Origin: Salticus scenicus
Taxonomy: Eukaryota; Arthropoda; Arachnida; Araneae; Salticidae
Reading direction: 5' to 3'
Length of the DNA: 64,000 nucleotides
Assembly (NCBI GenBank): GCA_963930645.1
Contig: OZ005649.1
Span: forward strand, 82,642,126-82,706,125
Shown here: positions 11,236 through 24,032 of the stretch, piece by piece
Layout of the letters: each line of letters begins with the position of its first letter
Position numbering within the stretch: position 1 is the stretch's first letter
Position numbers and translations under genes: made by a program
The notes under the pieces: model-generated
Seen by the model: the letters and a program-made list of their open reading frames with translations, nothing else
Databases searched by the model: none
What the model was told of the DNA's origin: nothing

Positions 11236-11613
11236 TCAAGTTTTTAACTGCTTACCTTTTTGTATGTTTGTTATATGCGTGACTTAAAAACAAAAAGAAT
11301 AAATACAGATAATTTAAAAGTATTTTGAAATCTGTGTGAGGTTGCCATTTGAAATATTTGATCAAGTTTTTAACTGTTTACCCTTGTGTATGTTTGTTAT
11401 ATGCGTAACTTAAAAACAGAAAGAATTATTACAGATAATTTAAAGGTATTTCGAAATCTGTATGAGGTTGCTATTTGAAATATTTGATCAAGTTTTTAAC
11501 TGTTTACCTTTGTGTATGTTTGTTACATGCGTAACTTAAAAACAGAAAGAATTATTACAGATAATTTAAAGGTATTTTGAAATCTGTATGAGGTTGCTAT
11601 TTGAAATATTTGA
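11236..11613 (+). repeat. Tandem array, 3 x 126 bp
   Basis: Three consecutive 126-bp units begin TCAAGTTTTTAACTG at 11236, 11362 and 11488; the partial fourth start is at 11614. Units two and three differ by only a few bases. The array lies inside family C element C1 and is absent as an array from C2. Confidence 0.85.
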
Positions 11614-11950
11614 TCAAGTTTGATAAGTTTCAAGGAATGGTGAGGGTGAAATTTACCTGAATAATTTGTAATAAACTTTTAAATTCATTAACAGCCTGCA
11701 TTCTATATAATCAGCCTGCATTCTATATCTTACCCTAAGATATTATGTTGAGTTGGGGGGTTGAGAGGGGTGGTAGTCCCCCTCACACATAATTATTTAT
11801 CACATAAAACTGTTCTTATACCTATTTTTAAAAACATTTTAACGTACGTTTATGTAATAGTGCTTGTTATCTTACCCTAAAATATACAATCTGTTTTTAT
11901 AATATTGAAATGCAGAGTAAGAAAAAGTCGTGCGAGTGCTGCACCATATT

Positions 11951-14764
11951 ATTTTTACAATTAAAGAGCAAGTTTACTGTATGCTTGTGTAGAAAACAAA
12001 CTTTAAACCTGCGTCAAACCTTAAAGTTGCTGTTTTTGCAGCAACGCTTTTAACTAGAAAAGTGAAACGGATATTTATTTGTAAAAAATGTTGAACTTTC
12101 ATTTGGCTATCTGATTCATTTGACTCAAGTAATAACCTTCATAAATTATGTAACGATACTCTCATATTTCTAACAACTCATGTTTTCAATCTAAAATTTT
12201 TATCTTTCACTAAATCTTTTATTATTATTATTATTAGTTTCAAAATATGCGAACGATGTTCGGCGTTTACTATTTAAAAATGAGCGAGAAATATTACTTA
12301 TCACATTGTTTAGATAAATATATTATAACATAAAAATTTCAAATGAAATACTAATATTGAATACTTTCTTTAAAATAACAATAATAATAATAACATTATT
12401 AATAATAATATATTGAAATTCCTGTTGTTTTTGTTTCTCGATTTGGGCTTTATTATATGGAAAAATGTCAATCAGCGTTAAATAGTATTATGAGGTTACG
12501 AATAAATTCTCAAAAACTACTAAATTGCTGCTATAGAAATGTTATTGATAAAGTTTGTAGAATATTGTATATGCTTAAATAATAATAATAATAATAATAA
12601 TGATAATAATAATAATAATAATAATAATATTTTTTATGTTTAAAATTGTTTACACTAAAGTTAAATCAAACAGATCGCTGATGGCGAGCGTGGATTTAAA
12701 ATGCCCACATCGACATGATTTTCGATAACAGTAATTTTTGTTTTAATGAAAAAAGTTCTATTTGAAAATACTTAAATTAAAATACCCCAAAGTATAACTT
12801 GGATACATACCAGATAATCTACAGTTTAGATGTAAATAGTTGAAAATATTCTTTCATATCTATCTTTAACAACTGACAAGAGAATAACACATTATATGCA
12901 TGTTGACAAAAAATTGACAAATAAGTAAAACGAAAAAAATATAAAACCCTTAGCCTAATTTTGTTTTATAAGTAACAGATATAAAATTCTGCACAAAAAG
13001 GAATTTATTTTAGTACGACAGGGCTTATTTTAATCTATTCTTCCATAAACAGGCATGCAGTAACTGTGTTTCATTCTCTAGCATCGGTTACTATATTTAT
13101 TTCTTAAAATTTCTTTGGTATAGTTTTACCATAACAGCCCTTGGCGGCTTTTAAATTTTTGTTGGTCATTTTGGCAAGGAATTGAAATGGCTATCGCAAT
13201 TGTTTAAGTAAAGTTCTTGGCAAAAAAAGATCAAGCTACTTTAATGCCAATTCACCAAGGGGTTCTCAACTGAAGCTATTCCATTTCTTTAACACGATTT
13301 TCCTCAATTTTATTTTCATTACTTAATATATATATATATATATATATATATTTGTAGGTTCATTTTTTTTTTCGACCTAAAAATAAATATATTTATTTAT
13401 GGCATCTTTTTTTTTTTTTTTTTAAATAATTTTAAAGTTAAAACGGGATTTTAACATTTAATAACTTTTGTACCATTTACCCAAATGAAACCAAAAAATA
13501 AAGTGTTAGCTAGATTCTGTTCCGATTAATAAATGTACCAATTTTTGATAAAACGTAATAATCCTTACAGATGCAATTACGAACTTTCAGCTTTATATAT
13601 TTAGATAAAAACAAAAATGTTTGCACGTTCATTCAAGGGAATAGGTGAAAATTTGTAACGACGAAAAAACAGCCGATTGGAAGAAATAGTAGGACCTGTC
13701 GTACTAATAAAATAAATAAACTTAAACATAATTAATTACCGGGTATTTTCTTGTAAATTATACACATGTAAATTATTTTCTATGTATTGCTAATATTTTT
13801 CTAAATTCCTTACTTTTTAACATTTTATGTAAAGAATTTTACAATGTAGCAAATGCATCTAATTTAATGGTACTTCATTTGAAAATATGTTTTATAATGA
13901 AGTGATTGAAGTTCAGTTGCGAATGAATGTGTTAATTTTCTGGAAATATAACTGGTTAAAATCTGCATATATTAAAATCTGTACTTAAGACATGAAATTA
14001 AAACTAGTGAAAACATTTGTTTTCTCCTTAAAAGAGAAATATTTTCCCCTTTTTCCTGTTATATAGGCGAAAAAAGCCCATGCTACATTATAAAATTTAA
14101 TATAACTCAACAATTTGATTTAAAATTTTTTAATATAACTCAACTATATGATTTGAAAGGGCATAGTTTGCTCTAAAACTGTTTGTAAAGATGAACAATT
14201 TTAAAGTTAATAGTTCAAAATTTCCTATCGTACCTAAAATTTTACATGCGTTTTATTATATTATCACCATTATCTTCAAAAAGAAATTTTTCTTGAATGT
14301 TTTAATGCTATAGCATTAGTTTAAAAAAGATTTTTCTAAAATAGTGGTGACAGTATAATAAAACCAATGTAAAAATTTAGGAACGCTTGAAACCCTATAG
14401 ATGATGTTGGTAACAACATACGTAAAATGAGACTGAGGTAAATGCCTTCCATTTGTTTATTTATTTTTGATCAGAAAATTTTAATGAATTACTAATATAA
14501 CTCGAACCACATCTAGACGATAATCAGTTTCAGTTCACTCATTTGGTGGAACGTATTCTGCATTATTCTTTGTAGTTTCTGTAATTACTATTTTAATAGT
14601 CCTTCGATGGTAATCACAGGTGACGCTTCCATTTTGGCATAAATAGTACATTTCTACAGAAAGATTGATTTGGTTTGGTACTATCGTTCTAGGATCCTTT
14701 TTTGCACTCTTGGGCTGATACGACTGGGACATACTTCTTAAAGTCTACTCCGAACGGCTGCAAA
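11951..14764. other. Gene-free AT-rich stretch
   Basis: No gene or clear element. (AAT)n tracts lie at 12368-12412 and 12580-12630, (TA)n at 13326-13351, and short poly-T runs are present. Confidence 0.6.
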
Positions 14765-14829
14765 TTTCTATATCTGAACGAGGCTCGAACACAACACCTG
14801 AAAATTAAAGGCAAGAGCGTTAACTAATC
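14765..14829 (-). repeat. tRNA-like sequence (SINE head), split by hAT
   Basis: On the minus strand GATTAGTTAACGCTCTTGCC resembles an A box and GTGTTCGAGCCTC a B box, 35-40 nt apart as in tRNA-derived SINEs. The 5' part is displaced to 16885-16905 by the hAT insertion; rejoined, the head starts GGGACTGATTAGTTAACGC. The SINE family is not recognised and the rest of its body is unclear. Confidence 0.5.
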
Positions 14830-16884
14830 CAGGGCAGGGGTGACCAACACGCGGTCCACCGTGTAATATTTTACGGCTTGCGAGGAAATTAACGATTTTT
14901 AAAGTTTGAGAACTTTGGTTAACTATTAATAAATATGTTCTGAATTTCTGAAGTGAAAATATCTTTCAAACGGTTGTTAAATAACAATTAACACACTGTT
15001 GTAATATATATCTTATATCTATATATATAAAAATGAATTGCTGTTCGTTAGTCTCACTAAAACTCGAGAACGGATGAACGGATTTATCTTATCTTAGTCT
15101 TGAAATGTTCGTGGAGGTCTAGGGAAGGTTTAAAAGGCGAGAAAAAATCGAATAATTTCCGGGAAAACCCTAAAAACAGCCCTTTTCTATTTCCCATACA
15201 AACGTTTTCTAGAGTCAATTTGAACTTTATTGCTATTCAATAAAGTTTAGGTGTGTTCCTAACGGCTGATGGCTGAGCTACAAAAATTTGCATGTTGATT
15301 CGTAATGACCTCCCCTGATGCACCTCGAAGCCGGATTTTCGAATTTTGTTTTAGTTTTCTTTTAATTAATTAAAATGTTAAAATAAAAACCTTCTAATAA
15401 CTGATAAATTGGCCATTTAATTTTAATCCTTAATTTAATTGTTGCCAAAAAAAATTATTCTTTTTTGGACAGAAAAAAAGAAAAAAAAACGTGAACAATA
15501 AAAATTACATTTATTTAAAATATTTAATTTTATTCCTTAATTTAATTGTTGCCAAAAAAATTATCATTATTTTTTCGACGGAAAAAAAAAAAAAAAAAAA
15601 AACGTGAACAATAAAAATTACATGTATTTAAAATGAGGAAAGTAAATTAAAAAAATTAGAAATATCAGTCGTATCGTTACAAATAAGATACCAAATGAAA
15701 GATGCAATTTTTGTGAATCCAACGGATTAAACAGCTTATCGATCGGACAATTAGATTTTTTAAAATTAACTAATGTATGTATTTTATAAATTTTCTTTCA
15801 CAAACACAAACGTGTAGTATACAGCCTGTACAACACTAGACCAAATTGAAGTTCAAATCAAATTTCATCAATATTTAAATAAATAAATGAAAATAAAAAT
15901 ATGCTTAATGGGAAATATATATAACCATTAAAAGTTTAGTTGTCTAAAATATGTCAGAAATAGCGCTCATAGCATATTGTTACAAGGTATTAAGTCTTAT
16001 TTTTACAAGGGATAAAATCTAAAATGGTGACAAAAATTCAAAAGTCGCCAAAGAGAGCTATATTAAGGCGGTACTATGATCATGCTTACAAACCATGAAT
16101 ACTAATAACCACAAAAAATTAATTGTCTCATGCAACAGACGTAGCCGGTCATAGCATATTATAATATTTAGCGTGAAATTGTTATCATTTTTATGGTTGA
16201 TCGGGGATAAACAAAATAAACATAGGAAATAACGTAAAAGCAAATATTATGTGCACCACGTATAGTGTTGTTCATATGTAACTGGGATTCAAATATAAAG
16301 GGGATACTTCATTTTTTTTTTTCGATACTATCTATTTCGAAACTGTTATCTGATAAGGACTTAATGCAAGCCTATTGGTAAACCATTGTCTCAGGTAATA
16401 GGGACAAGCGCCCGAGTTTTAGCGGATGACCAAATCGCTACCGAAGGCAGCAGGGATCCGAAGCGAGCTTTTGAGCAATTTTAGTATTTTATTTTATTTT
16501 TATAAAGCTATATAGAAAAGAGTTTCCTTTAAATTTAGTGACCAGCGAAGCGGGCAAAGCCTGCTAGTATATATATATATATATTATTATTATTATTATT
16601 ATCCATTATTCATTCTCTTTATTACGGTATATTTAATATTGATGACAGTACATATTAACGTATAGTTATAAATGTTTAACAGTTCTATTGTTAATTTGTG
16701 AATAAAAATAATTTAATATTAATGTATCTTGCTCTAAATCTTCACCCTGTCCTCTTCCGAAAAATGATTCATACACTCACAAACATATATAAACAAATAC
16801 ATACATACGTACATACAGTGCGACCCGCCTGAATAAAAAATATTTCAATGCGGCCCTCCAAGTATTTTGGGTTGGACGAGCCTG
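14830..16884. mobile_element. Non-autonomous hAT element (holds a Helitron)
   Basis: An exact 8-bp duplication AACTAATC flanks it at 14822-14829 and 16885-16892. The ends are CAGGGCAGGGGTGACCAAC and, inverted, CAGGCTCGTCCAACCC, both of the CAG...CCAAC type of hAT elements. Without the 1550-bp Helitron inside, it is about 505 bp, with sequences such as GCGGTCC and GCGGCCC near the ends that are common in hAT MITEs. No transposase is encoded. Confidence 0.8.
15018..16567 (+). mobile_element. Non-autonomous Helitron
   Basis: It begins TCTATATATATAAAAATG followed by GTTCGTTAGTCTC and AAAACTCGAGAACGG, the classic start of arthropod Helitrons, with A before and T after as expected for A|T insertion. 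It ends with the 3' hairpin GCGGGC-AAA-GCCTGC (16550-16564, one G.T pair) and CTAG (16564-16567). The 1550 bp encode no Rep/helicase, so mobilisation must have come from elsewhere. A 3' fragment of the same family lies at 31430-31918. Confidence 0.85.
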
Positions 16885-17264
16885 AACTAATCAGTCCCAA
16901 AATGATTAATCTGCAAAATTTAATTAAAGGGGGATTTATTAAATCTGGGGATAGATATGCCTACAACACTACAAAAGTACATAATTTCTTCTAATCCATC
17001 GAATTTCGTACAATTTTAGAATGTGGTAGAATGCTATACTGCTGTCTTGCGTCACTTGAATACAAATGAGAAATTTGCAGAATAGAAAAAGTGTCCAAAA
17101 GATCTAAACAGAGTGTAGTGATATGGTGTTTGGAAAAAATGGTTCATTGACAAAATCACACATCTAGCCACATGAGAAAATTTTTGGAGTATCTGGTATA
17201 AATTTAATCAAGTTTTTGGAGTCCCCATATTTCGATATGTGGCTTACCATTACTCATAAAAGAC

Positions 17265-18290
17265 TTTTTACTTTCCGAACACTATAGTGAGGAAAGTATT
17301 GTAATCATGTCAAAAATCCGAATTTGAGATTTTGATGTTTCTATACGTTTCGAGGTCCCCTGAGTTCGTTTTCACTATTTTTACGATGATGTATGTATGT
17401 GTGTGTGTGTGTATGTATGTGTGTATGTATGTGAGTGAACACGCAAGCATCTAAACGCTTTGTTCGAATAAGCTAAAAGTTGATACGTATATTGTAAGTC
17501 GCCATAGTACGAACCCTATAGATTTTGGTGAATCTAGTACTTATAGTTTTTTCACAGGGACACCAGGAAAAATTCTTTATCATTATGGCCTATGGGACCA
17601 AATTTTTAAAACTGCGATAGCGTCTAAACGCTTTATTAGTCTGAGAAAAAAATTTGCACACATGTTATAGGTTACAGTTGCACGAACTGTATAGATTTTG
17701 GTGAATTTAGCACTTACAGTTTTTTTATAGGGGCACAAAGAAAAATTCTTTATCATTATGGCCTATGGGGCCAAATTTTTAAAAGTGTTATAGCGTCTAA
17801 ACGCCTTATTAATCTGAGCAAAAAATTTTTACACATGTTATAGGTCACAGTTGCACCAACTGTATAGATTTTAGTGAATTTAGCACTTACACTTTTTTTT
17901 TTACAGGGACACAAAGTAAAATTCTTTATCATTATGGCCTATGGGACCAAATTTTTAAAAGTGCAATAGCATCTAAACGCCTTGTTGAATTGAGCTGAAA
18001 ATTTATGTGAATATTATAAATCACTGTTGCACTAACTATAAGCATTTTGGTGAATCTAGCATTTATGGGTTTTTACAGGGACACAACGAAAAATTCTTTA
18101 TCATTATAATTTATGGGCTCAAAGTTCAGTAGCGTTAAATAAAACATCGTGTAATATATGGAGAAAAATACTCAAACACTCTATTATGGTTTTCTCTCTT
18201 TTGTTTATTTAACAACTCCTCTTTCTTTACTTTATCTATAAAACTGTTGATTACCCAATGTTCGGAAAGTCGAGTGAAGTCACTCCAGAT
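17265..18290 (+). mobile_element. Family B element B2 (complete)
   Basis: The head is TTTTTACTTTCCGAACACTA with the fold-back AGTGAGGAAAGTATTG; then come the ACGTTTCGAGGTCCCCTGAG box and a GT/GTAT microsatellite at 17390-17432. Four monomers of about 173 bp follow, with the landmark ATTCTTTATCATTAT at 17572, 17745, 17921 and 18093. The tail is TGTTCGGAAAGTCGAGTGAA with GAGTG/CACTC pairing, then CCAGATTTTT. The family-specific inverted terminal motif is ACTTTCCGAACA / TGTTCGGAAAGT. Non-coding; it likely depends on a helper in trans (inference). Confidence 0.75.
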
Positions 18291-19078
18291 TTTTATTACT
18301 TTGGCCAAGGGTGTTTAGTAGAAAATCACCATCTACGTCGCGATACGTTCAAGTATGTCGCAGTAACCTTGAGTTGGTCACACTCATATATCGTCTATAA
18401 AATTTAGTGTATCGAAAGCATGAAAAAACAGTCTTTTATGAATCCCATTTTTGTTGGGAAACTTGTAGTTACTAATATCTGAAAAAATAAACCTAAACAA
18501 CAATTAAAGATTCTTTTAAATGCATGTAATAAGAAAGGTATTAATATTATAATTCCTTATATATATGTTAAACTACAGTTTAATTAAAATTTAACCTCTA
18601 AATTAACATACTAATTTAACCTTTAACATACTAAATTTAATTTTTATTTATATACATGCAATTACTAGAATATTTTTGTGAAATTCTTTTTTATTTTTAC
18701 AAATACTATAATTATTGAAATTAAACTATGTAGAAAATAATTTATACCACGAGACACATTTAAATTAACCTTAAAATCATAAATATTTTTTAAAATTTAA
18801 AAACTGAAAATAAATAAAGGAGAGGTATCATTCACAGTAAAACACATAATTCTATAACTTATTTAACTGTTTTCAATTTAAAAGCTATTGTTCTATTTAT
18901 TTATATTTTGTTTATTTGTATATTGAGCAACTGTAGAATGAAATCACCATTTTTAAACTCAAATTTTAATCTGTTTACTTAGTTTAATAAATAAATAAAA
19001 AAAAAACTATTGAAATAATCACAACAGCTTCATAAAAATTTATTTACAAAATGAATGAAAATAACACAAAAAGAGAAA
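18291..19078. other. Gene-free AT-rich stretch
   Basis: Nothing recognisable; low-complexity AT with no repeated element identified. Confidence 0.6.
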
Positions 19079-20113
19079 CTAGTATGTTGTGGCCACCACA
19101 AGACTTTCTTCTATATTTTCCTATATACATATTCAATCAGTAACAATATTAAAAAAAAAAAAAAAAAAAAATTTTTTTTTTTGTTAAAAGTAAAAAAAAA
19201 ATCGATAACTTTGTTTTAATTTATCACAGATTAAAAGTTCAACCATTCGTTTTAAAGGTATTGACGAGATCTTTCGAAAGATACCCATCTTGAAAATTTA
19301 CCCCCCCCACCCCGGGGGGTACTTCCCCCCAGGGGGGGAACCGGTGCCCCCACATGCACAAAATTTTTTTCGTAGTTAACTACTACTATTATCAATAATT
19401 CATATTAATTTTACAATCACAAGTTTAAAATAACGCTCATTATGTACATTTATACGAAATTTTGCCCTATACTGCCATGTTAAAAGTTTACATAAAATGC
19501 GATCACAGCGCCATCTGCTGGGCGATTGATCCCAAAATCTAATCAGCACCATTCCATGTCAGGGTCCAACTATATACAAAGTTTGGTTCAATTTCATTCA
19601 TTGGTTCATGAGATACGGTAAAAAATACGAAATTTTGCGATCACAGCGCCACCTGCTGGACGATTGATCCCCAAATCTAATCAGCACCATGCCCCGTCAG
19701 GTTCCAACTATATACCAAGTTTGGTTGAATTTCATTCATTGGTTCGTGAGATACGGTATAAAATACGAAATTTTGTCCTATACTGCCATGTTAAAAATTT
19801 ACATAAAATGCGATCACAGCGCCACCTGCTGGGCTATTGGTCCCCAAATCTAATCAGCACAATGCCCCGCCAGATTCCAACTATATACCAAGTTTGGTTG
19901 AATTTCATTTATTGGTTCGTGAGATACGGTGAAAACAAGAAACCACAGACACACTGACAGACAGACACACAGACACACAGACAGACAGACATTTTTTAAA
20001 AACTATCAATTCGTGTTCAGGACATCCCAAAACGTGTAGATCCGTCAAAAAACGGAGGTCGAAAATTTTCGCGAATCCAATGCTTTCTCTATATTACATA
20101 TAGAAGAAAGTAA
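19079..20113 (-). mobile_element. Family A element A3 (complete, expanded)
   Basis: A minus-strand copy with CTAG and the tail hairpin at the left (TTGTGGCCACCACAA on plus) and the head at the right (TATAGAAGAAAGTA). It contains a G/C-block at 19302-19350, the CTTTCGAAAG box and a module (GCGATCACAGCGCCA...TTCATTCATTGGTTCGTGAGATACGG) repeated three times between about 19500 and 19935. The extra modules explain its 1035 bp against 712 bp for A2. The GACAGACAGACA microsatellite follows the repeated module. Confidence 0.75.
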
Positions 20114-20151
20114 AAAAATAAAATAAAAATTTCTTTGGCAGGTTAGCAATG

Positions 20152-20470
20152 ATTGGTTGGTTGAGTTTTACGTCGCACTAGTGCTGCGCAGATGGGCAAT
20201 TGGCGACGGTCTGGGACACACCCCCAGAGATGGTCCGGAGACATGCCATCACAATTTTGATCCTCCACGGAAGGGATGGCTCTACCGCTTCGGTGACCCC
20301 CAGAGGTATAATTTTTGATGGGAACATGGAGGACATTGCGGCTACGACAGATTTTACGTGCACCAGCCACCATTAGTGTACACGACTGTCTTTGGCCGGC
20401 TCGAGTACCGAACCCGCAATCTTCCAATTACGAGGCCGGCGCTCTACCGACTGGGCTACCGCGGCCCCGT
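20152..20470 (-). mobile_element. tRNA-derived SINE, copy 1
   Basis: On the minus strand it starts GGGGCCGCGGTAGCCCAGTC. A box TAGCCCAGTCGG (20447-20458) and B box GGTTCGGTACT (20404-20414) are intact and correctly spaced. The head resembles a tRNA with a CGT anticodon loop (Thr-like; tentative). The 3' end reads GCACTAGTGCGACGTAAAAC then CAACC repeats. Flanks GTTAGCAATG (20142-20151) and GTTAGTAATG (20471-20480) form a 9/10 target duplication. It is closely similar to copy 3 at 54252. Reading frames here are incidental. Confidence 0.8.
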
Positions 20471-20480
20471 GTTAGTAATG

Positions 20481-22235
20481 AAATGAAGAAGAAAAAAGTC
20501 TGAATTATTTAAAAATAGCAAAAGAATCCTAAGCAATTTCTTTAAATATCTATCTATTTAACCATGTAGACGTCATTTCCGATTGACGAATATGACAATC
20601 TGCAATTATCTGTGACTGTAAATGCTTACTTTTTAAAAATTTCTACATTAAAAGGGAAAAAAAAAATTTAGAAAAATATTAATGAATTTGATTAAATAAA
20701 GAAATTGCGAGGAATGTGATAGAAAATTTGATCAAAGGTAAAAACAGATTTGATTTCATCAGCCAATGAAATTTTTGTTAAACGAATACAAAAGATAATT
20801 TACAGAGGAATGTATTACATTCTAAAGAAATATAAATATTATTAGAATGTAGCTACTTTGATTAAAGCATTTTGTAAAAATAAAAGAGTTAATTCAAAGT
20901 ACATTAACATTTCTTCGAAAATAATTGCGAAAGCTGATGAAATTAATGAAAAATAATTTTAAAAGTTTAAGGTTTTTCGTGTGAGATATTTTTTCGATAG
21001 CATTAATCCAAACAAGTTTTCTTTTTAATAAGCAAACAAATAAAGGTGAAATTAAAACTTTGTGATGAAACAAGATACTAGTTGATGAATGATCTTAAAA
21101 TATTCAAGTGACGTTGGAGGGAAAATTTCGCGTCAAAGAACTTTGTGTCGTGTCCTTTGGAATGCTGTTAGCGTGAATTGTTAGCGTGTAGAATGTAACG
21201 GGGGAATTCCGTCTTAGTAGACGAAATTTGTTTTCGGTTTTCGTTAATGATAATAACTTTTACTTGTTATTTGTTTATAATCTTAAGAACTTTAAGAATC
21301 TAGCACGTTCTTAGGTGACTGGGTTTTTAAGTTTTTTTTTTTTTTTTTTTTTTTTTTTCCCTTCCTGCGTAAGAAATGCGACATATTTCACATTCTCTCA
21401 TCAAAATACATTACAAATTACGTCTATATTATTTTTAGGAAACTGTTAAAAGCATTTAGAAAATTGTAAAAGAGACTGTGAAAAATATTATAATTGCAAA
21501 TTTTATTTATTTATTTACAAGATTTGTTTCATTATTCTTTTAAAATATGCAATAAATCATTATAAATAATTTTACTTTTTGATATAATTTACCATTCATT
21601 CTTTAAGAATAGTTTGGGAGGTATTTCTTTTTCATTTTGCAACGAAACTTAAAAGTGTTTATCACTCCAGTTCATCTACCTGTCTGACCACGTTTTCATT
21701 TCAATAAATATTGTTAGAATTCTACAAAACACAAATGTATTTTTACCCATCACACCATAAATACTAAATCACAAATACTCTCCAGCATCATTGAAAAGTA
21801 TAGAAAACGCTTAACACAGCTGATAATGCATCTCCAGCAGTTTCTCGTAATGAATATGAATGTTTCCAAGTTACACCGTTAATATTAATCACAACATTTT
21901 CTATAGGAAATATCGTTATTAGTTAGGAGTCGTCCAGAGAAGTCTAAGCAATAAAGAAGAAATTGCAGGAACAATTCAATTCATTATTCTTAGGACGTAC
22001 CCAAAACTTTCAACTCCAATCCAAACATATTCATACACAAACGAAGAGAGAAAAACTATAATACATGGATGTATAATCAATTTAACATGTGGATTCACTA
22101 TCTAAAATGTGTAACACGAAGATTTTATGAAAGAAATAAAAGTGAGATTTTAAATCTTATGAGGATTCTTTTGAGAATTTTTCTTAAGAGGACAAGGGTT
22201 GATGAAAATTTTCAAAATCGATGCAATAAAAAAAA
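20481..22235. other. Gene-free AT-rich stretch
   Basis: No gene or element recognised. A poly-T run lies at about 21335-21358. The sequence around 21110-21240 is less AT-rich but has no coding frame or known repeat. Confidence 0.6.
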
Positions 22236-23314
22236 TCTGGAGTGATTCCACTCCACTTTCCGAACATTAAGTAATTAATGGTTTTATAAATAAATTAAAT
22301 TAAGAGAAATTGTTAAATACACAAAAGAGGATTTTATAATAGGATGTTTGAGTATTATTCTGTGTACAGTATGATGTTTAATTTAACGCCGTAGCCTTCC
22401 AAAATGATTTGAGCCCATAGATGATAATAATGAAAAAAAGTTTCGTTATGTCCCTGTAAAAATCTATAAGGGCTAAACCCACCAAAATCTATACAGTTCG
22501 TATGACGATGACCTGTAACATGTATATAAATTTTCAGCTTATTCGGATGAGGCTTTAGACGTTATAACACTTCAAATAATTTTCTTCCATAAACCACAAT
22601 GATTTAAAAAAAAATTTATTTGTATCCCTGTAAAATATATAAGCGTTAGATTCTCCAAATTTCATACAGTTTGTGGTGACAGTGATCTATAACATGTACA
22701 GGGTCTCCCATAAATCTGTAGAGATTTAAAAAATTCACAACTATTGAATGAATTGGTAGATTTGAATGCGGTTTGCAGAAAAATCATTCTCGTGAAGAGG
22801 ATTTTTTTTTTTTTTTTTTTTTTTTTTGGGGGGGGGGGGAGGAAAAAATAATAATCAAGTTATTTGTCAATAGAGGGCACTGTGCGTGACAGATCACACA
22901 TTTTTATGAAAAACTCTACTTATTCGCATGCAAATGTTTACAGGCATATAAATCCCATTCTATGTGTCCGTCGTCAACACAAATTACAGTTTGCAAACCA
23001 GTTATAGCACTGCTAACTGCGGCTTCAGTCGGCGTTTCTTACATGAGGGAAAGCATCTTCACCAATAACGCTTTATCCACCAAGTGAGCATCGCAATTGA
23101 AACTTCATGTATGCACAAGTAGAAGGCAAAATAAGAAATAAACTGTTCTAATCGCAAAATTGTGCAATCTATAGGGTTTTCATTTGCATATTTTTCTTTC
23201 ACATCCGTGCGAAAAATTTGACTATTTGTCTAACTATCGTCGACAAAATATTTAACTGTATTTTTTTCTTTACCCCCCCCCCCCCCCCAGAAAAAAAAAA
23301 TAAAATAAAAAAAT

Positions 23315-23352
<38 letters not shown>

Positions 23353-24032
23353 TAAAAAATAAATAAAATAAAATAAATAAATAAATAAATAAAATCTACC
23401 TTCACGAGAATGATTTTTCGCAAACCGCGTTCAGTTCTAACAATTCATTCAATAGTTATGATTTTTTAAATGTCTACAGACTTATGGGACAGATATAAAT
23501 TTTCAACTTAGTGAGATAAGGCTATCGCACTTTAAATAATTTGAGTCCATAAGCCACAATGATAAAGAATTTGTCTTTGTGTCCCTGTAAAAAAACTAAG
23601 TACTAGATTGACCAAAATCCATACAGTTCGTACGACGATGATTTTTAACTTGTGTATAAATTTTCAACTCAATCAAATAAAGCATTTAGACACAATTGCA
23701 TTTTAAAAAATTTGGGTCCATAGGCCATAATAATAACGAATTTTTCTTTGTATCCTTGTAAAAAAATTATAAGTACTAGATTCACCAAAATCAATAGGGT
23801 TCGTGCTACGATGACTTATAATATACGTATCCACTTCCATTCTGGAATTCATTCGAGCAAAACATTTAGATGCTATCGTGATCACTCACATACATACACA
23901 CATACATCATCGTAATTATAGTAAATATGAATTCAGGAGACCTCAAAACGTGTAGCTATACAAAAACCTCAGAGTTTGATTTTTGGCATGATAACAATAC
24001 TTCCTTACATAACATATGTATGTTCGGAAAAT
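22236..24032 (-). mobile_element. Family B element B3, interrupted
   Basis: The tail is at the left (TCTGGAGTGATTCCACTCCA then CTTTCCGAACA) and the head at the right (TGTTCGGAAA). Family B monomers are interrupted at an ACATGTA site by a MITE (22699-23493). The tail hairpin keeps GAGTG/CACTC pairing despite base changes. More diverged than B2 and B5. Confidence 0.7.
22699..23493. mobile_element. TA-flanked long inverted-repeat MITE
   Basis: The arms of about 120 bp are inverted: CAGGGTCTCCCATAAATCTG at the left, the inverse of TCTACAGACTTATGGGAC at the right. TA lies at 22697-22698 and again just after 23493; the exact right end is uncertain by 2-3 bp. The inner edges of both arms have grown into homopolymers or (AAAT)n. 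The 450-bp centre (22850-23270) has no coding frame. Mariner-type by ends and TA site. Confidence 0.65.

Larger units (their letters stand above)
9650..11950 (+). mobile_element. Family C element C1, interrupted
   Basis: The head is TTTTTACTCTCTCTTAC ... GAAAGTAC, then the ACACGTTTTTAGGTCCCCTG box, a GT microsatellite, CATATCTCAAGAACAAATA and AAACTCGGTATTCTAAA. It is split by a 633-bp MITE (10031-10663) and an (AAAT)n expansion (10771-10880). 10975-11138 matches the reverse complement of 34670-34850, and a second head-like hairpin follows at 11138-11170. Three 126-bp monomers, a G/C-block (11753-11792) and the tail AGTAAGAAAAAGTC with hairpin GTGC...GCAC complete it. Without the insertions the order is the same as in C2. 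Non-coding. Confidence 0.6.

Noticed and set aside
20143..20503. Open frames of 94, 61 and 62 codons
   Set aside because: They lie within the SINE at 20152-20470 and reflect its GC-rich tRNA-like sequence; the same frames recur in the copy at 54252.
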